DNA of 41,128 nt, taken from Candidatus Poribacteria bacterium. GTDB taxonomy: Bacteria > Poribacteria > WGA-4E > UBA9662. The stretch covers positions 1-41,128 of the forward strand of contig JASMLX010000055.1 in assembly GCA_030748495.1 (NCBI GenBank). The letters run 5' to 3'. Position numbers and translations under genes: made by a program. Each line of letters opens with the position of its first letter. Position 1 is the first letter of the stretch. The notes beneath the pieces were generated by a model that saw only the letters and a list, made by a program, of their open reading frames with translations, searched no databases and was not told the origin of the DNA. Below, piece by piece: positions 27,491 through 36,453 of the stretch.

Positions 27491-28027
27491 CCCAAATGGA
27501 AGATGAAGTTTCACACACAATATCTGTTTGTAGGGATTGATTGTGCTAGCCGCTGGGTCTAGTTGGAAATCTTTTCTGACAACAGTGCTCTCCGTACACA
27601 AAAATTCCTGAACCACTTGATTGAAAAGGCCGGGTTCAAAATCACAACAGTCCTGACGGGTAATGGCCAGGAGTTGACAGATCGTTTGATCGCCAACGGC
27701 GAACCCTAGCCCACAGGAAATCATCTGTTGGATCAGAGTTGTACTCAGCACGGATTGAGTACTGACTGATTAAGCCCGCTCCCCCAAATACGGCACGGAA
27801 GAGCGTTTTAACAGGCGTATCAGCGACATCCGAAGACTACCCACTTGTACGATTACATGCAAATCCACAACCGTCACATTGCTCCAAAGAACATTGGGCA
27901 CCATAGACCAGTGCAAGTACTCAAGGAGTTGCATAGGAGCAAGCCGGAGTTGTTTAGACAAAATGCATATAATCTATCGAGACTTGACATTTACTTAAAT
28001 GAGATTGTCTCGCTTGGTCAGCCTTGA
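27491..28027 (+). pseudogene. IS481-family transposase relic
   Basis: QYLFVGIDCASRWV contains the first catalytic Asp (usually YLFVAIDRATRWVY), followed by EIFSDNSALRTQKFLNHLIE. The second motif is TVLTGNGQELTDRLIANGEP (normally LTDNGKEFTDRF, so its Asp is Gly here). TGNHLLDQSCTQHGL and IKPAPPNTAR-like sequence follow; the E of ERFN is visible only after a shift. The end is HRPVQVLKELHRSKPELFRQ with NAYNLSRLDIY. It runs into the 5' side of hemW, arguing that hemW starts downstream of it. Confidence 0.8.
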
Positions 28028-28059
28028 CACTCTTAATTTCTGAGTGCTATCATTGCAGA

Positions 28060-29211
28060 GTGCCTACCTTCCAAGTCGGAATTCCGCGAGCGCTGTATAT
28101 TCATATTCCTTTTTGTGCTACCCGTTGCTACTATTGCGATTTTAATACTTATACTTTCCACAAAGAACTCTCTAAAGTGTATCTCTCTGCTCTGGGAAAA
28201 GAGATGGAGTGGTATGTACAAGGTCTCTCAGAGAAACCAACTCTCGATACAATATTTATCGGCGGTGGTACACCTTCGATCCTATCCGCTGAGTCTCTAG
28301 CCTATTTATTCAATCTACTACACCATCACTTTTCAGTTTCCAACCGAACTGAGTTGACCGTTGAATGTAATCCGGGGACGGTAGATCAAGAAAAGCTAGA
28401 AGTTATGCGATCGGCTGGCGTCAACCGGTTAAGCTTTGGCGTACAAGCCATGCAGGACTCGTTACTGGAAAGCATTGGTCGGGTTCATAAGTCTGACGAT
28501 GTACGGCACAGCCTCGATCTAGCAAGACAAACCGGGGTTCAGAACATCAACCTGGATCTGATCTTTGCTCTGCCCGGCCAGACCTTAGAACAGTGGCAAC
28601 AGACACTAGAGACTGTCATCCGGTTATCTCCTGAACACATTTCTACCTACAATTTAACTTTGGCACATGGCACGCAATTCTACGACCTGTGGGAGAACGG
28701 GAATCTAAAACTGGCAGACAACGATCTGGAAGCAGAAATGTACCAGTATGCCATTACCCGGTTAACAGACGCCGATTATCAACACTACGAAATTTCTAAT
28801 TTCTCTCGGCCGAAATATGAACCCCGACACAATTTGGTCTACTGGAACAATCAAGCTTATTTTGGCCTGGGGGCAGGTGCCTGCGGTTATATTGACGGCT
28901 ACCGATATACCAATCTAAGAGGTGTGAAGGAATACATTACAGAGGTCCGGCAAGGAACCCCAATTTCCAGTCAGGAGAAATTGGTTGGACGGGCTCGAAA
29001 AGCAGAAACTCTTATGCTGGGGTTGCGAAAACTAGCCGGGATCTCTCAAGAGGCATATCAGCAATGCTTTGGCGAACCTATTGACGCCGAATTTGGGGCA
29101 GCGGTAGAACAGTTCAAAAACCAAGATCTACTCCAGTGGACAGAGAACCGGCTACATTTGACACCAAAAGGGTTAATGGTCGCTGACCAGATATTCTTGG
29201 AATTTACCTAA
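28060..29211 (+). CDS. hemW: Radical-SAM haem chaperone HemW-like
   Basis: About 383 residues. LYIHIPFCATRCYYCDFNTYT carries the CxxxCxxC radical-SAM cluster motif with the tyrosine/phenylalanine spacing of HemW and coproporphyrinogen dehydrogenases. IFIGGGTPSILS, ELTVECNPGTVD, NRLSFGVQAMQDSLLESIGR, NLDLIFALPGQTLEQW and the C-terminal HemW domain (LMLGLRKLAGI) follow. HemW members bind haem and are thought to deliver it to acceptor proteins. The frame opens at TTG 28024, but those codons overlap the IS481 relic. GTG 28060 (VPTFQVGIPRALYIHIPF) fits homologue length better, though neither has a good ribosome-binding site. The M48 peptidase gene follows after 3 bp, so the two are surely co-transcribed. 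A haem chaperone is of interest in a genome with multihaem cytochromes. Confidence 0.88.
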   Translation: MPTFQVGIPRALYIHIPFCATRCYYCDFNTYTFHKELSKVYLSALGKEMEWYVQGLSEKPTLDTIFIGGGTPSILSAESLAYLFNLLHHHFSVSNRTELTVECNPGTVDQEKLEVMRSAGVNRLSFGVQAMQDSLLESIGRVHKSDDVRHSLDLARQTGVQNINLDLIFALPGQTLEQWQQTLETVIRLSPEHISTYNLTLAHGTQFYDLWENGNLKLADNDLEAEMYQYAITRLTDADYQHYEISNFSRPKYEPRHNLVYWNNQAYFGLGAGACGYIDGYRYTNLRGVKEYITEVRQGTPISSQEKLVGRARKAETLMLGLRKLAGISQEAYQQCFGEPIDAEFGAAVEQFKNQDLLQWTENRLHLTPKGLMVADQIFLEFT

Positions 29212-29214
29212 CTC

Positions 29215-30612
29215 ATGGGACACGTCAATTTTATCCTGATTGCCGGGATTGTCTTTCTGCTCTCTGCCGATACGGTTCCTAAGAGCCTAGATCTAAACCC
29301 AGGTCTGACGATTGTGGGAACTGTAACTGTCGCCTTAATCCCCGCATTACTGGCCTATATTTACTGTCGCTGGGTTGCCCGCGATCTTCCTGCTGCCCAC
29401 CAAGATCGTGTTCGGCGATCCTTTTTGATAAAAAAGTCGATGATCGCATTCGAAATTCTGATGCTGGTCGGGTATGTCTGTGACATCTACTTTCTTTATT
29501 ATCCCTATTGGATTTCAAAGTGGATGGGTCGAATTTACTTTTTCACCCTACATATGTTGATCTCCATTCTTCCGCTGGTCATCGGTACCATTTTGATTCG
29601 CTTGGTTTCATTTGAGTTCGACCGCTATTCTGAGACGACCACTATGGTATTGGAAGGCACCAACTCGGGTGCTACTCGAGGAAAAGTATTCAAATTTCAA
29701 ACGAAGCTGCTACTACTTCCGTTGTTGCCGATGTTTATCTATTATTTGCTTTTCGATGTTATAGAGCTGATGCCAACCGTGGTTCATCAAGTCTTAAACC
29801 GTCATCTGTGGATCGGGTTTGGTCTGATGGGGATGATTATATTAGCTGCCTTCATTTACGCGCCCTTTTTGCTCAACTTTCTCTGGCCGACACGTCCACT
29901 CAGCGACAGTGAATTGGGAAAACGCTTGCGCCAACTGGCTGAACAAGACGGGATTAAATATCGAGATATTGTAGTCTGGCAAACCCGACCATTCAACATT
30001 GCTAACGCTGCTGTGGCAGGTTTAGCTCCTTGGTCACGTAGGATCTTCCTGACCGATATACTTCTGGATAACTTTTCATCTGATGAGATCGAAACCATCG
30101 TGGCACACGAGTTTGGACATATTCGGTACAAGCATATTTTGACCTATTTTGTCTTTTCTTTGACCTACTTTTTCAGTTATGCGTTACTCTACGCTACTGT
30201 TGGGCATCCGATTCTAGTTGCTTGGGATAAATCGCCCATCGTTTCTGCTTTATACACGATTGTATTTTTGTTGTTCTACTTTGTTTTCATCTTTCGATTT
30301 CTGTCTCGACGGTTTGAATACCAAGCAGATTTATACGCGGTTAGTGTAACGAGAAGACCTGTCTCTTTTAAGCAAGCTTTATATCGACTGGCAAATATGA
30401 ACTTTATTCCACGGTCACTCCGTTGGTTTCTCGAAATCTTCTCAACCCATCCCTCGATTGAACGCCGATTTAAGTTCATAGACCTAGCCTGTTTTGACGA
30501 CCCTACGACTCACCGTTACCGAACCTACCTACTCGAAGCTAAAATCCTGGTAATCTTATTACCCGTATTGGTCTATTTGACTCGGTTAATCGACTTGTCT
30601 CGCATCAACTAG
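29215..30612 (+). CDS. M48-family (Ste24/HtpX-like) integral membrane zinc peptidase
   Basis: 465 residues with about seven hydrophobic segments (for instance near 5-25, 31-50, 78-98, 108-132, 166-182, 198-222, 309-330). The zinc motif H298-E-F-G-H302 lies in IVAHEFGHIRYKH and the third ligand Glu is in RRFEYQADLYAVSV, as in M48. NAAVAGLAPWSRRIFLTD is the conserved strand before the active site. THPSIERRFKFI is the usual C-terminal motif. It probably degrades or processes membrane proteins with the active site facing the cytoplasm. It starts 3 bp after the hemW stop, implying one transcript. Intact. Confidence 0.92.
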   Translation: MGHVNFILIAGIVFLLSADTVPKSLDLNPGLTIVGTVTVALIPALLAYIYCRWVARDLPAAHQDRVRRSFLIKKSMIAFEILMLVGYVCDIYFLYYPYWISKWMGRIYFFTLHMLISILPLVIGTILIRLVSFEFDRYSETTTMVLEGTNSGATRGKVFKFQTKLLLLPLLPMFIYYLLFDVIELMPTVVHQVLNRHLWIGFGLMGMIILAAFIYAPFLLNFLWPTRPLSDSELGKRLRQLAEQDGIKYRDIVVWQTRPFNIANAAVAGLAPWSRRIFLTDILLDNFSSDEIETIVAHEFGHIRYKHILTYFVFSLTYFFSYALLYATVGHPILVAWDKSPIVSALYTIVFLLFYFVFIFRFLSRRFEYQADLYAVSVTRRPVSFKQALYRLANMNFIPRSLRWFLEIFSTHPSIERRFKFIDLACFDDPTTHRYRTYLLEAKILVILLPVLVYLTRLIDLSRIN

Positions 30613-30672
30613 CTGCGGACTTGTAGGCGAACACATCTGATTTCCAGGCGCATAAAGTTTTCACGGGTATGT

Positions 30673-30875
30673 TCAAGCTCCCAGTAAATAATTGGTAACA
30701 ATTTCATCCCAATCCCCAGATAAATATTTAGCCCTTAGAGATACAATTGACGGAATACTATCTTTCTCCCAAGGCATGCCCGTTTGTTTCGTTCGGTATT
30801 GCACGATCATACGGGGTTACTTTCGATGGTTCCACTCCCTATGTCTAAGCCCAGTGCCCGGACGTACTTTATAAC
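30673..30875 (-). pseudogene. C-terminal relic of an ISKra4/UPF0236-type transposase
   Basis: On the minus strand VIKYVRALGLDIGSGTIESN, then after a frameshift IVQYRTKQTGMPWEKDSIPS followed by LRAKYLSGDWDEI. This matches the family end (LPIGSGAVESA...K.GMRW...A.LRALxLSGRWD). The catalytic Glu of IGSGxIES is present but everything upstream is gone. Confidence 0.7.
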
Positions 30876-30964
30876 AGATTCGAAAATCTAGGAGAGAAAT
30901 CCGAGATAAAAACAGATCAAATCGGAATAGAATTCATGCATCCTAAAAGGTATGATGTCGCTAA

Positions 30965-31780
30965 ATGAGTCAGAGAAAGAAATACCTGAAAAGTCCTATT
31001 AAACTGAAAAGAATACTCATCGAGCAGAGCGCTACATTATTGCGGATCCGCATCGGGTCAGTTCAAGCATATCAGCAAATTAAGGCTCAGATCTGGTTCC
31101 CGTGGACGACCATCGCATTGACTGAGACACAGAAGAAAGAGATCAAGCAATCCGTAGAATCCAGCTATTATCCTGACATCAAAAGCTGCCTGTGAACTGG
31201 TTTATACACGAGATGACATCTTTAACACACCTAATGCAATGACCAAACTGTTGAAAAGGCTTGGCTTTGTCTATAAAAAAACAAACCTGTTCCTGAAAAA
31301 TCTAATGCGGATCAACAAACCCAATTCCTCAACAACACTTTACCTCCGAGGCTCAGTGAGGCGAGTGAATGGAGTTGTCAGCTTTGATGATCAATCGATT
31401 GTATCTCCAGAAGATGAGATAATTAATGCGGATCCTACGAGGGCCTAATTGCAGGCTATTCGTTAAAAACATGAGTCCGCAATTGGGAGCAAAGTTGTTT
31501 TATAAGACCACGCTGGATACAACTAGGCTAAAATAAGCCGATCGTTTGCCAATGCGAATAATCTTGAACCGGTGTTTTTACCTCCGTACTCCCCCAATCT
31601 AAATCGGATCGAGCGATTATGAGGGAATTAAAAAAACAGTGACTCGCAATCAATATGCAGGAGTATTTTTCTGATTTCCATGATGCGGTAATGTCCTTTT
31701 TTGACCTGATCCCAAAACAACAGCTAGGTCTGAAAAAATTGTTATCTCCTAATTTTAGAATTATCGGTGTCTCATGCTGA
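30965..31780 (+). pseudogene. IS630-family transposase relic
   Basis: The N-terminal helix-turn-helix part (ALTETQKKEIKQSVESSYY) is followed by MTKLLKRLGFVYKKTN, typical of IS630. The middle is deleted or scrambled. From about 31550 ANNLEPVFLPPYSPNLNRIE covers the last catalytic region (PPYSPNLNxIERLW). After two shifts YFSDFHDAVMSFFDLIPKQQ and LGLKKLLSPNFRIIGVS form the usual C-terminus. Confidence 0.8.
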
Positions 31781-31904
31781 TTCTTTTAGATTAGGGGGAT
31801 AACCACACATTGTATTTAGTAAAACATCCAAAGGTTTCCTCGCTCGATAAACCTCCATTGTTGCTCTTCGTCCAACTAAAACAAACTTGACAAATGAGAT
31901 TTAA

Positions 31905-32912
31905 ATGAAACAGGTAATTAAAAACCAGTTTCTTTTCAACTGGTTGCTATTTACTTTAGCTCTGCATTTATCTCTGATTGCTCATTCCAGCATCTTATTC
32001 ATATCCGACAGAGATTGGAACTCAGAGATCTATATTATGGAGGCTAATGGCAATAATCCTCGTAACCTGACTAACAATCCAAAAGAAGATAGTAATCCAT
32101 CTTGGTCTCCTGATAAACAACAGATTGTCTTTCAAAGAAGTTCGAATGCTAAAGGTGGTGGTAAGGGTAAAAAAGAAGGTGGAAACAACGACATATATGT
32201 GATGGATAAAGAGGGTAAGAATCTACGTCAGTTAACCGATCATCCCGGTGATGATCATCATCCAACTTGGTCACCTGATGGCAAACAGATCGCCTTTGTC
32301 TCCAACCGGGGTGGTGGTAAAGAAACCGCAATTTATGTAGTGGATACCGATGGTAATAATTTACGTCGATTAACCAACGATGCTAAATTGACTTGGATCA
32401 CATCACCTAACTGGTCACCAGACGGAAAACAAATTGTCTTTGCTTCGTGGGTTATCGATAAAGGGGCAAAGGAGAAAAGTAGTGAAATCTATGTAATCAA
32501 TGCAAATGGGAAAGATCTACGTCAGGTAACGAAAGATGCTAAATTGGCTTGGACAGAATCGCCAAACTGGTCACCTGATGGCAAACAGATCGTCTTTACT
32601 GCCAGTGCAGCAGGTAAGAAAGGGAACGGAATCTATCTGATAGATAGCAATGGGAAAAACCTGCGTCAATTGACCAACAATTTAAGCGATAACACTGACC
32701 CCGTTTGGTCACCAGATGGTAGACAAATTATCTTTAGTTCCGAACGTACAGGAAACTATGAAATCTACATAATGGATAATAATGGGGAAAACCTTCGTAA
32801 CCTGACCAATCATCCAGCACCCGACTATCAACCTAGCTGGTTTACTGCTTCCTTACTTTCAATCACACTTACTAATAACCTCAAAGTGACCACCTGGGCA
32901 CAAACCAAGTAG
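31905..32912 (+). CDS. Exported TolB-like PD40 beta-propeller protein
   Basis: 335 residues. The N-terminus MKQVIKNQFLFNWLLFTLAL with following hydrophobic residues is a signal peptide, probably cleaved near AHSS. The mature part is six PD40/WD40-like repeats of about 45 residues with the core NPSWSPDKQQIVF, HPTWSPDGKQIAFVSNRGG, SPNWSPDGKQIVF and DPVWSPDGRQIIFSSER, interleaved with EIYxMxxNGxNLRxLTN. This forms a six-bladed propeller like the C-terminal domain of TolB. No TolB N-terminal domain and no tol-pal genes are nearby, so a binding role is all that can be inferred. The last ~20 residues leave the repeat pattern. A likely terminator follows 25 bp downstream. Confidence 0.88.
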   Translation: MKQVIKNQFLFNWLLFTLALHLSLIAHSSILFISDRDWNSEIYIMEANGNNPRNLTNNPKEDSNPSWSPDKQQIVFQRSSNAKGGGKGKKEGGNNDIYVMDKEGKNLRQLTDHPGDDHHPTWSPDGKQIAFVSNRGGGKETAIYVVDTDGNNLRRLTNDAKLTWITSPNWSPDGKQIVFASWVIDKGAKEKSSEIYVINANGKDLRQVTKDAKLAWTESPNWSPDGKQIVFTASAAGKKGNGIYLIDSNGKNLRQLTNNLSDNTDPVWSPDGRQIIFSSERTGNYEIYIMDNNGENLRNLTNHPAPDYQPSWFTASLLSITLTNNLKVTTWAQTK

Positions 32913-32936
32913 TCCTCGAAAAGAAATATTCAAAAG

Positions 32937-32967
32937 AAAAGGAATATCTAGAAGGGTCTCCTTTTTT
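32937..32967 (+). terminator. Probable terminator of the PD40 gene
   Basis: aaaagga (32937-32943) pairs with tcctttt (32959-32965), followed by ttg, giving a 7-bp A/T-rich stem with a T-run, 25 bp after the stop codon. The loop is long (15 nt), so the call is moderate. Confidence 0.5.
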
Positions 32968-33001
32968 GTTTCTAATCTATTCTGTCCAACTTTTACATAG
33001 G

Positions 33002-33123
33002 GTTGTCAATTAACTCTTTCACTCATTATAACTCTGCTACTTTTTGAGCCATTTCCCCTGATACCGTAGGGGTTTCAACGAATCTCAACACACTTTAACA
33101 GACCTCCGACGGTGTCGTCAAGT
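33002..33123 (-). repeat. Promoter-leader repeat, copy B (orphan)
   Basis: Homologous to 23665-23779 (see copy A). It includes TTGACG (33121-33116), an 18-bp spacer and TAAAGT (33097-33092), and a 5-bp hairpin cccct/agggg (33055-33072). On the minus strand it would fire towards the 3' end of the PD40 gene, where no minus-strand gene exists, so it looks like a promoter whose gene has been lost or a dispersed element. Confidence 0.7.
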
Positions 33124-33449
33124 GCGTTTGTTTTTGACCTCAATCATTCTATTTGTAAATATGGTCCTAACACATTATGGTTTCGCTTTTATTGTTGTTA
33201 GAAGATGGACATCAATAGACCAAATCATTTGATTCAGTAAAAGAGTGTCAAAATCAACCTAAATAGGGTTTTTTAGTAACATTACGCCGGTATCCGTCAG
33301 TTTGATTGGTGGCAAATGCAGAGGAAACTCAAGAACAAGAGATTGAAAAACTAATCGCCACAGGATAATAAGTAACTATTTAAAGTGTCTCCATAGGCTC
33401 CGGCCACGTGCCCTAAAAAAGCAGTTGCAACCACTCTAAGGAGAATACC
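33124..33449. other. Intergenic, nothing recognised
   Basis: 326 bp without a supported gene. A weak hairpin plus T6 (aacctaaatagggtttttt, from 33257) could terminate plus-strand transcripts. Confidence 0.35.
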
Positions 33450-35075
33450 CTATTTTTTCCAGTTATCCAGTTGCCGAATTTCATCTTTAGTTAGAGCACC
33501 GCGGTAAAGGCGCAGGTCGGCTAGGCTACCATGAAAGTAGTCGTGTTGCCCGAATCCAATTTTTAGAGGTTGCTCATTTGACAAATCGTACTGTGATGGA
33601 TCGAAAGTAGAGGAGACACCGACCACCTCGCCATCTATATAGAGTGTCAGTGAGCCTCCTTGACGCATAGCGACAAGATGTCTCCATCCAGGTGTGAGTT
33701 CGTGGTCGCAAGTAGCGTTTCTACCCGCTTCTATGGAGAGAACTCGGCCCGAAGGCAAAGTGCCATAATACAGCCTACCATTGCAGACTACAGTTGACCA
33801 CGCTCGACGGTATTTTACTTCTGGCGTCTGGTCCAACTGACCAGTACAAGTCCAGTGACCGTCACCATCGTAGCGATAAACTTGCCCCAAAGGCAGGGTA
33901 CCAGCGTAGAGTTTGCCGTTATAGACGGCCATGCCCATGACCTCCAATTCGTCGCCCAGCCTGCCCATATTGGTCCAGGTACCATCCGCTTCCCATTGAA
34001 AGACGGAAGCTTTCGGCCAAGTACCGACCACCATCTGTCCTTCGTAGATGGCCATGGAATATATCTGTGTGACGCCCGGTAAATCGGCAAGGCGTGTCCA
34101 GCGCGTCCAATTTTCACCACTTGTAAAGCGGATGACCCCATTACCGTTATTGAGTACGTGGAGGTCACCACGAAAAACACCCAGGGTAAAGGCTCGGCGT
34201 CCGTGGCTGCCATAATCGGTCCAATTGTCATCACCGTCGTAACAAAAGAGCCCCTGGGTGTAGAGGGGCAGGCCGTAGAGCCGACCTCGGAATACCTCGA
34301 GCGCATGTACCGTATCGTGGCAATATTCGGCGAATTGACCACGCGCACCTCCCAGTTTGCCGCAATCAACCCAGTGCTCCCCTTCAAGGCGGAAGACCTG
34401 TCCTCCCTCGTTGGTATTGGGTGACGGCGGCAGTGACGAACCCTGTAGTTTGAGGCGTCCTGTCCCGGCGTAAAGTTTGCCCTTGTATGGTGCCAGGGTC
34501 ATCACGGCGTTCGAATTGCCTGGAGAGCCGAGGTCTTCCCATTCGGTGCCACTGACGTAGCGGAAGACATGTCCGGCTTCTTGCTCCCCGGTTTCGACGG
34601 TGCCGGCGTAAAGATGCCCTTGATGGACGGCGAGAGACATTACGAACACGGCATTACCCAATTGCCCGCAATCGGTCCACTCTGGTTCAAGGTGGCCGTT
34701 GTCGATACCAAAGTGGACGTTTCTGTAGTTGGCCAGGCTAGTACAGGAGCCTGAGTGACGCTTCAGTCCCAAATTGAAGCCGTTACGCCGATTCGCATCG
34801 AACTTCGCCATAATGTCCCCAATGGGATCATCAACGTGTTCTTCAGTGAAGATTCGAGCGGATATGGAGAAGTCGTCCGTGCCTATTTGTAGCAACGAGC
34901 TATTGGGGACGAGAATGTAACTCCGCTGACCATCAAAGCGAGCAGCGGAGTTCGGTTGTTGGTCAGGGCCCGGGGCTGTTAGGTCGACGCCCCGGTTCTG
35001 CCCGTGGTTTCCGTTGCCGGACGAGTCGTTAGTATCTCCTGCGAGTTTCCAACTGCCGATAAGCGAAGTGCTCAT
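33450..35075 (-). CDS. LamG-like lectin domain with an inserted beta-propeller
   Basis: 541 residues. Residues 1-~100 (LIGSWKLAGDTNDSSGNGNH to DDFSISARIFTEE) are the first half of a LamG/concanavalin-like jelly roll. The last ~90 residues (GWRHLVAMRQGGSLTLYIDG, then LKIGFGQHDYFHGSLADLRL) are its second half. Between them lie about eight repeats of ~45 residues with the pattern W-x-D/N-x-G-x-L-G...V-M-x-L-A-V...G-x-L-Y-A-G-T (for instance VMSLAVHQGHLYAGT, VMTLAPYKGKLYAGT, VMGMAVYNGKLYAGT), a kelch-like propeller. No signal peptide is visible. Carbohydrate or glycoprotein binding is inferred. It lies in a minus-strand group with ADP-ribosylglycohydrolase and Gfo/Idh genes. Confidence 0.85.
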   Translation of the reverse strand: MSTSLIGSWKLAGDTNDSSGNGNHGQNRGVDLTAPGPDQQPNSAARFDGQRSYILVPNSSLLQIGTDDFSISARIFTEEHVDDPIGDIMAKFDANRRNGFNLGLKRHSGSCTSLANYRNVHFGIDNGHLEPEWTDCGQLGNAVFVMSLAVHQGHLYAGTVETGEQEAGHVFRYVSGTEWEDLGSPGNSNAVMTLAPYKGKLYAGTGRLKLQGSSLPPSPNTNEGGQVFRLEGEHWVDCGKLGGARGQFAEYCHDTVHALEVFRGRLYGLPLYTQGLFCYDGDDNWTDYGSHGRRAFTLGVFRGDLHVLNNGNGVIRFTSGENWTRWTRLADLPGVTQIYSMAIYEGQMVVGTWPKASVFQWEADGTWTNMGRLGDELEVMGMAVYNGKLYAGTLPLGQVYRYDGDGHWTCTGQLDQTPEVKYRRAWSTVVCNGRLYYGTLPSGRVLSIEAGRNATCDHELTPGWRHLVAMRQGGSLTLYIDGEVVGVSSTFDPSQYDLSNEQPLKIGFGQHDYFHGSLADLRLYRGALTKDEIRQLDNWKK

Positions 35076-35200
35076 AAGTTACCTGTTAAATAGTGATAGT
35101 GATATTTTCAAAGGCCCATGAATTAGCAGGCATAATACTTTCGCCTTCTGCCCGGAGCCTTTTTTGCGTTATGGCTTAACTTGTCGGTTGTTGACGAAAT

Positions 35201-36129
35201 TCAAATAGCTTTTGGGCTAGATATTTCGATTAAAGCACGGTCGACCAGCTGTTCCTTCCAGTGGTTTGGTATGCCGTTATAGCCGTAGTAGGCTCCGCCA
35301 AGTTGACCGAAAATAGCACCAGTGGTGTCTGCATCGTTACCTAAATTGACCGCCAGCAATGCGCCTTCGGCGAAAGATGAACTCTGATCAAAGGCCCACA
35401 AAGCTGCCTCCATCACCTCTACAATGTGGATCGTGCCTCTAATTTGCGGAGGTTCTTTTTGTCGATACGATCCTTGTGCCACTCGATCGACAGAAGATAC
35501 TAACGGTTGTCCTTGCCAGAGATCAGCTTGACAATCCAAAATTCCTGATTTCGAAGCTCCATTTACCGCTTTGACGATCATGGAAGCATAGAGGCGACAA
35601 GCCTCGACGCAAATTGGGTTGCCGTGGGTAGCGGTTGCACTTTCACCGGCCATTTGGACTGCCGTAGCCAAGTTTCGAGCATAAAAAAGGGGAATAGGGG
35701 CTAATCGCATCAATGCACCATTGCTGGTTGCGGCTTCGACTGGAGTGGGTGTTCCATTGTCTCGAAAGGCCGTAATCGCTTGGCGTGCGGTTTGGCCGCA
35801 CCCGTAAGCGGCATCTTGACTGCTCATATAACCTTCGAACAACCACCTGACATAGCGCTGCAACTGGTCTATATGGTCTAGCCCTCGAATAGAAAAATTA
35901 GGCTGTCGGCCAAACAGAGTGCCTGAGCCGTATCGTCAGTCCAGAAGCTATCTGGGAGCATGTCTGTGATCTGTTCAAAAGTGCCCGGTGGTTTCCCCTC
36001 CAGCGGACAACCAAGCTGATCTCCAACGGCTAAGCCAACTAGAGAACCCATCCATCTGTTTTGACAAGTAGATTGCATTAATTTTTTATCACCATCATAC
36101 ATTAGTTTAGAGTTAGACCGAATTAGCAA
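35201..36129 (-). pseudogene. ADP-ribosylglycohydrolase family gene, frameshifted at a poly-A run
   Basis: The N-terminal frame (from about 36129, start uncertain) has RWMGSLVGLAVGDQLGCPLE and the metal motif WTDDTAQALCLADSL, then hits a stop at 35878. The continuing frame resumes with RGLDHIDQLQRYVRWLFEGY, then ATSNGALMRLAPIPL, and near the end NLGNDADTTGAIFGQLGGAY, the second metal motif. The two frames join if one base is added in the A5 run at 35893-35897 (T5 on the coding strand). All catalytic motifs are otherwise intact, so this may be a recent mutation, a phase-variable tract or a sequencing error. The family removes ADP-ribose from proteins or other targets; many environmental members have unknown substrates. 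Confidence 0.85.
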
Positions 36130-36453
36130 CCGAGCCGCACTCTCGCAACGGTATCTTTACCGGATACTCTTCGGCTCCTTTGTACTTTCAACTACCACTT
36201 CTTTAGCATCTTCTGCTGGCTGAGTCTCAGTCGACTTTCTCTTCCGTTGAACTTAGGCTAATACTGATAACCCGGCAGAACAACTAACCAACGATCAGAA
36301 TTGTCAGTATCAGCTTGATCTCTTTCATTCCACAAAAGTTCGATTAGAAGACCGACCGCCTTTCGACCTGCTCACCTGAAGAAATCCCGCCATAATAGCA
36401 CCGGAGCCATCGCCCATAGTCCGACCAAGTAATCCGTTTACTCCGAAACCTAT
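36130..36453. other. Intergenic, possible gene relic
   Basis: 324 bp with no intact ORF. A minus-strand stretch reads MKEIKLILTILIVG before a stop, like a small membrane protein start, but nothing more can be supported. Confidence 0.3.

Noticed and set aside
27978..28012. cgagac/gtctcg inverted repeat before hemW as a regulator or terminator
   Set aside because: Only 6 bp with a 23-nt loop inside the IS481 relic, no T-run; likely chance.
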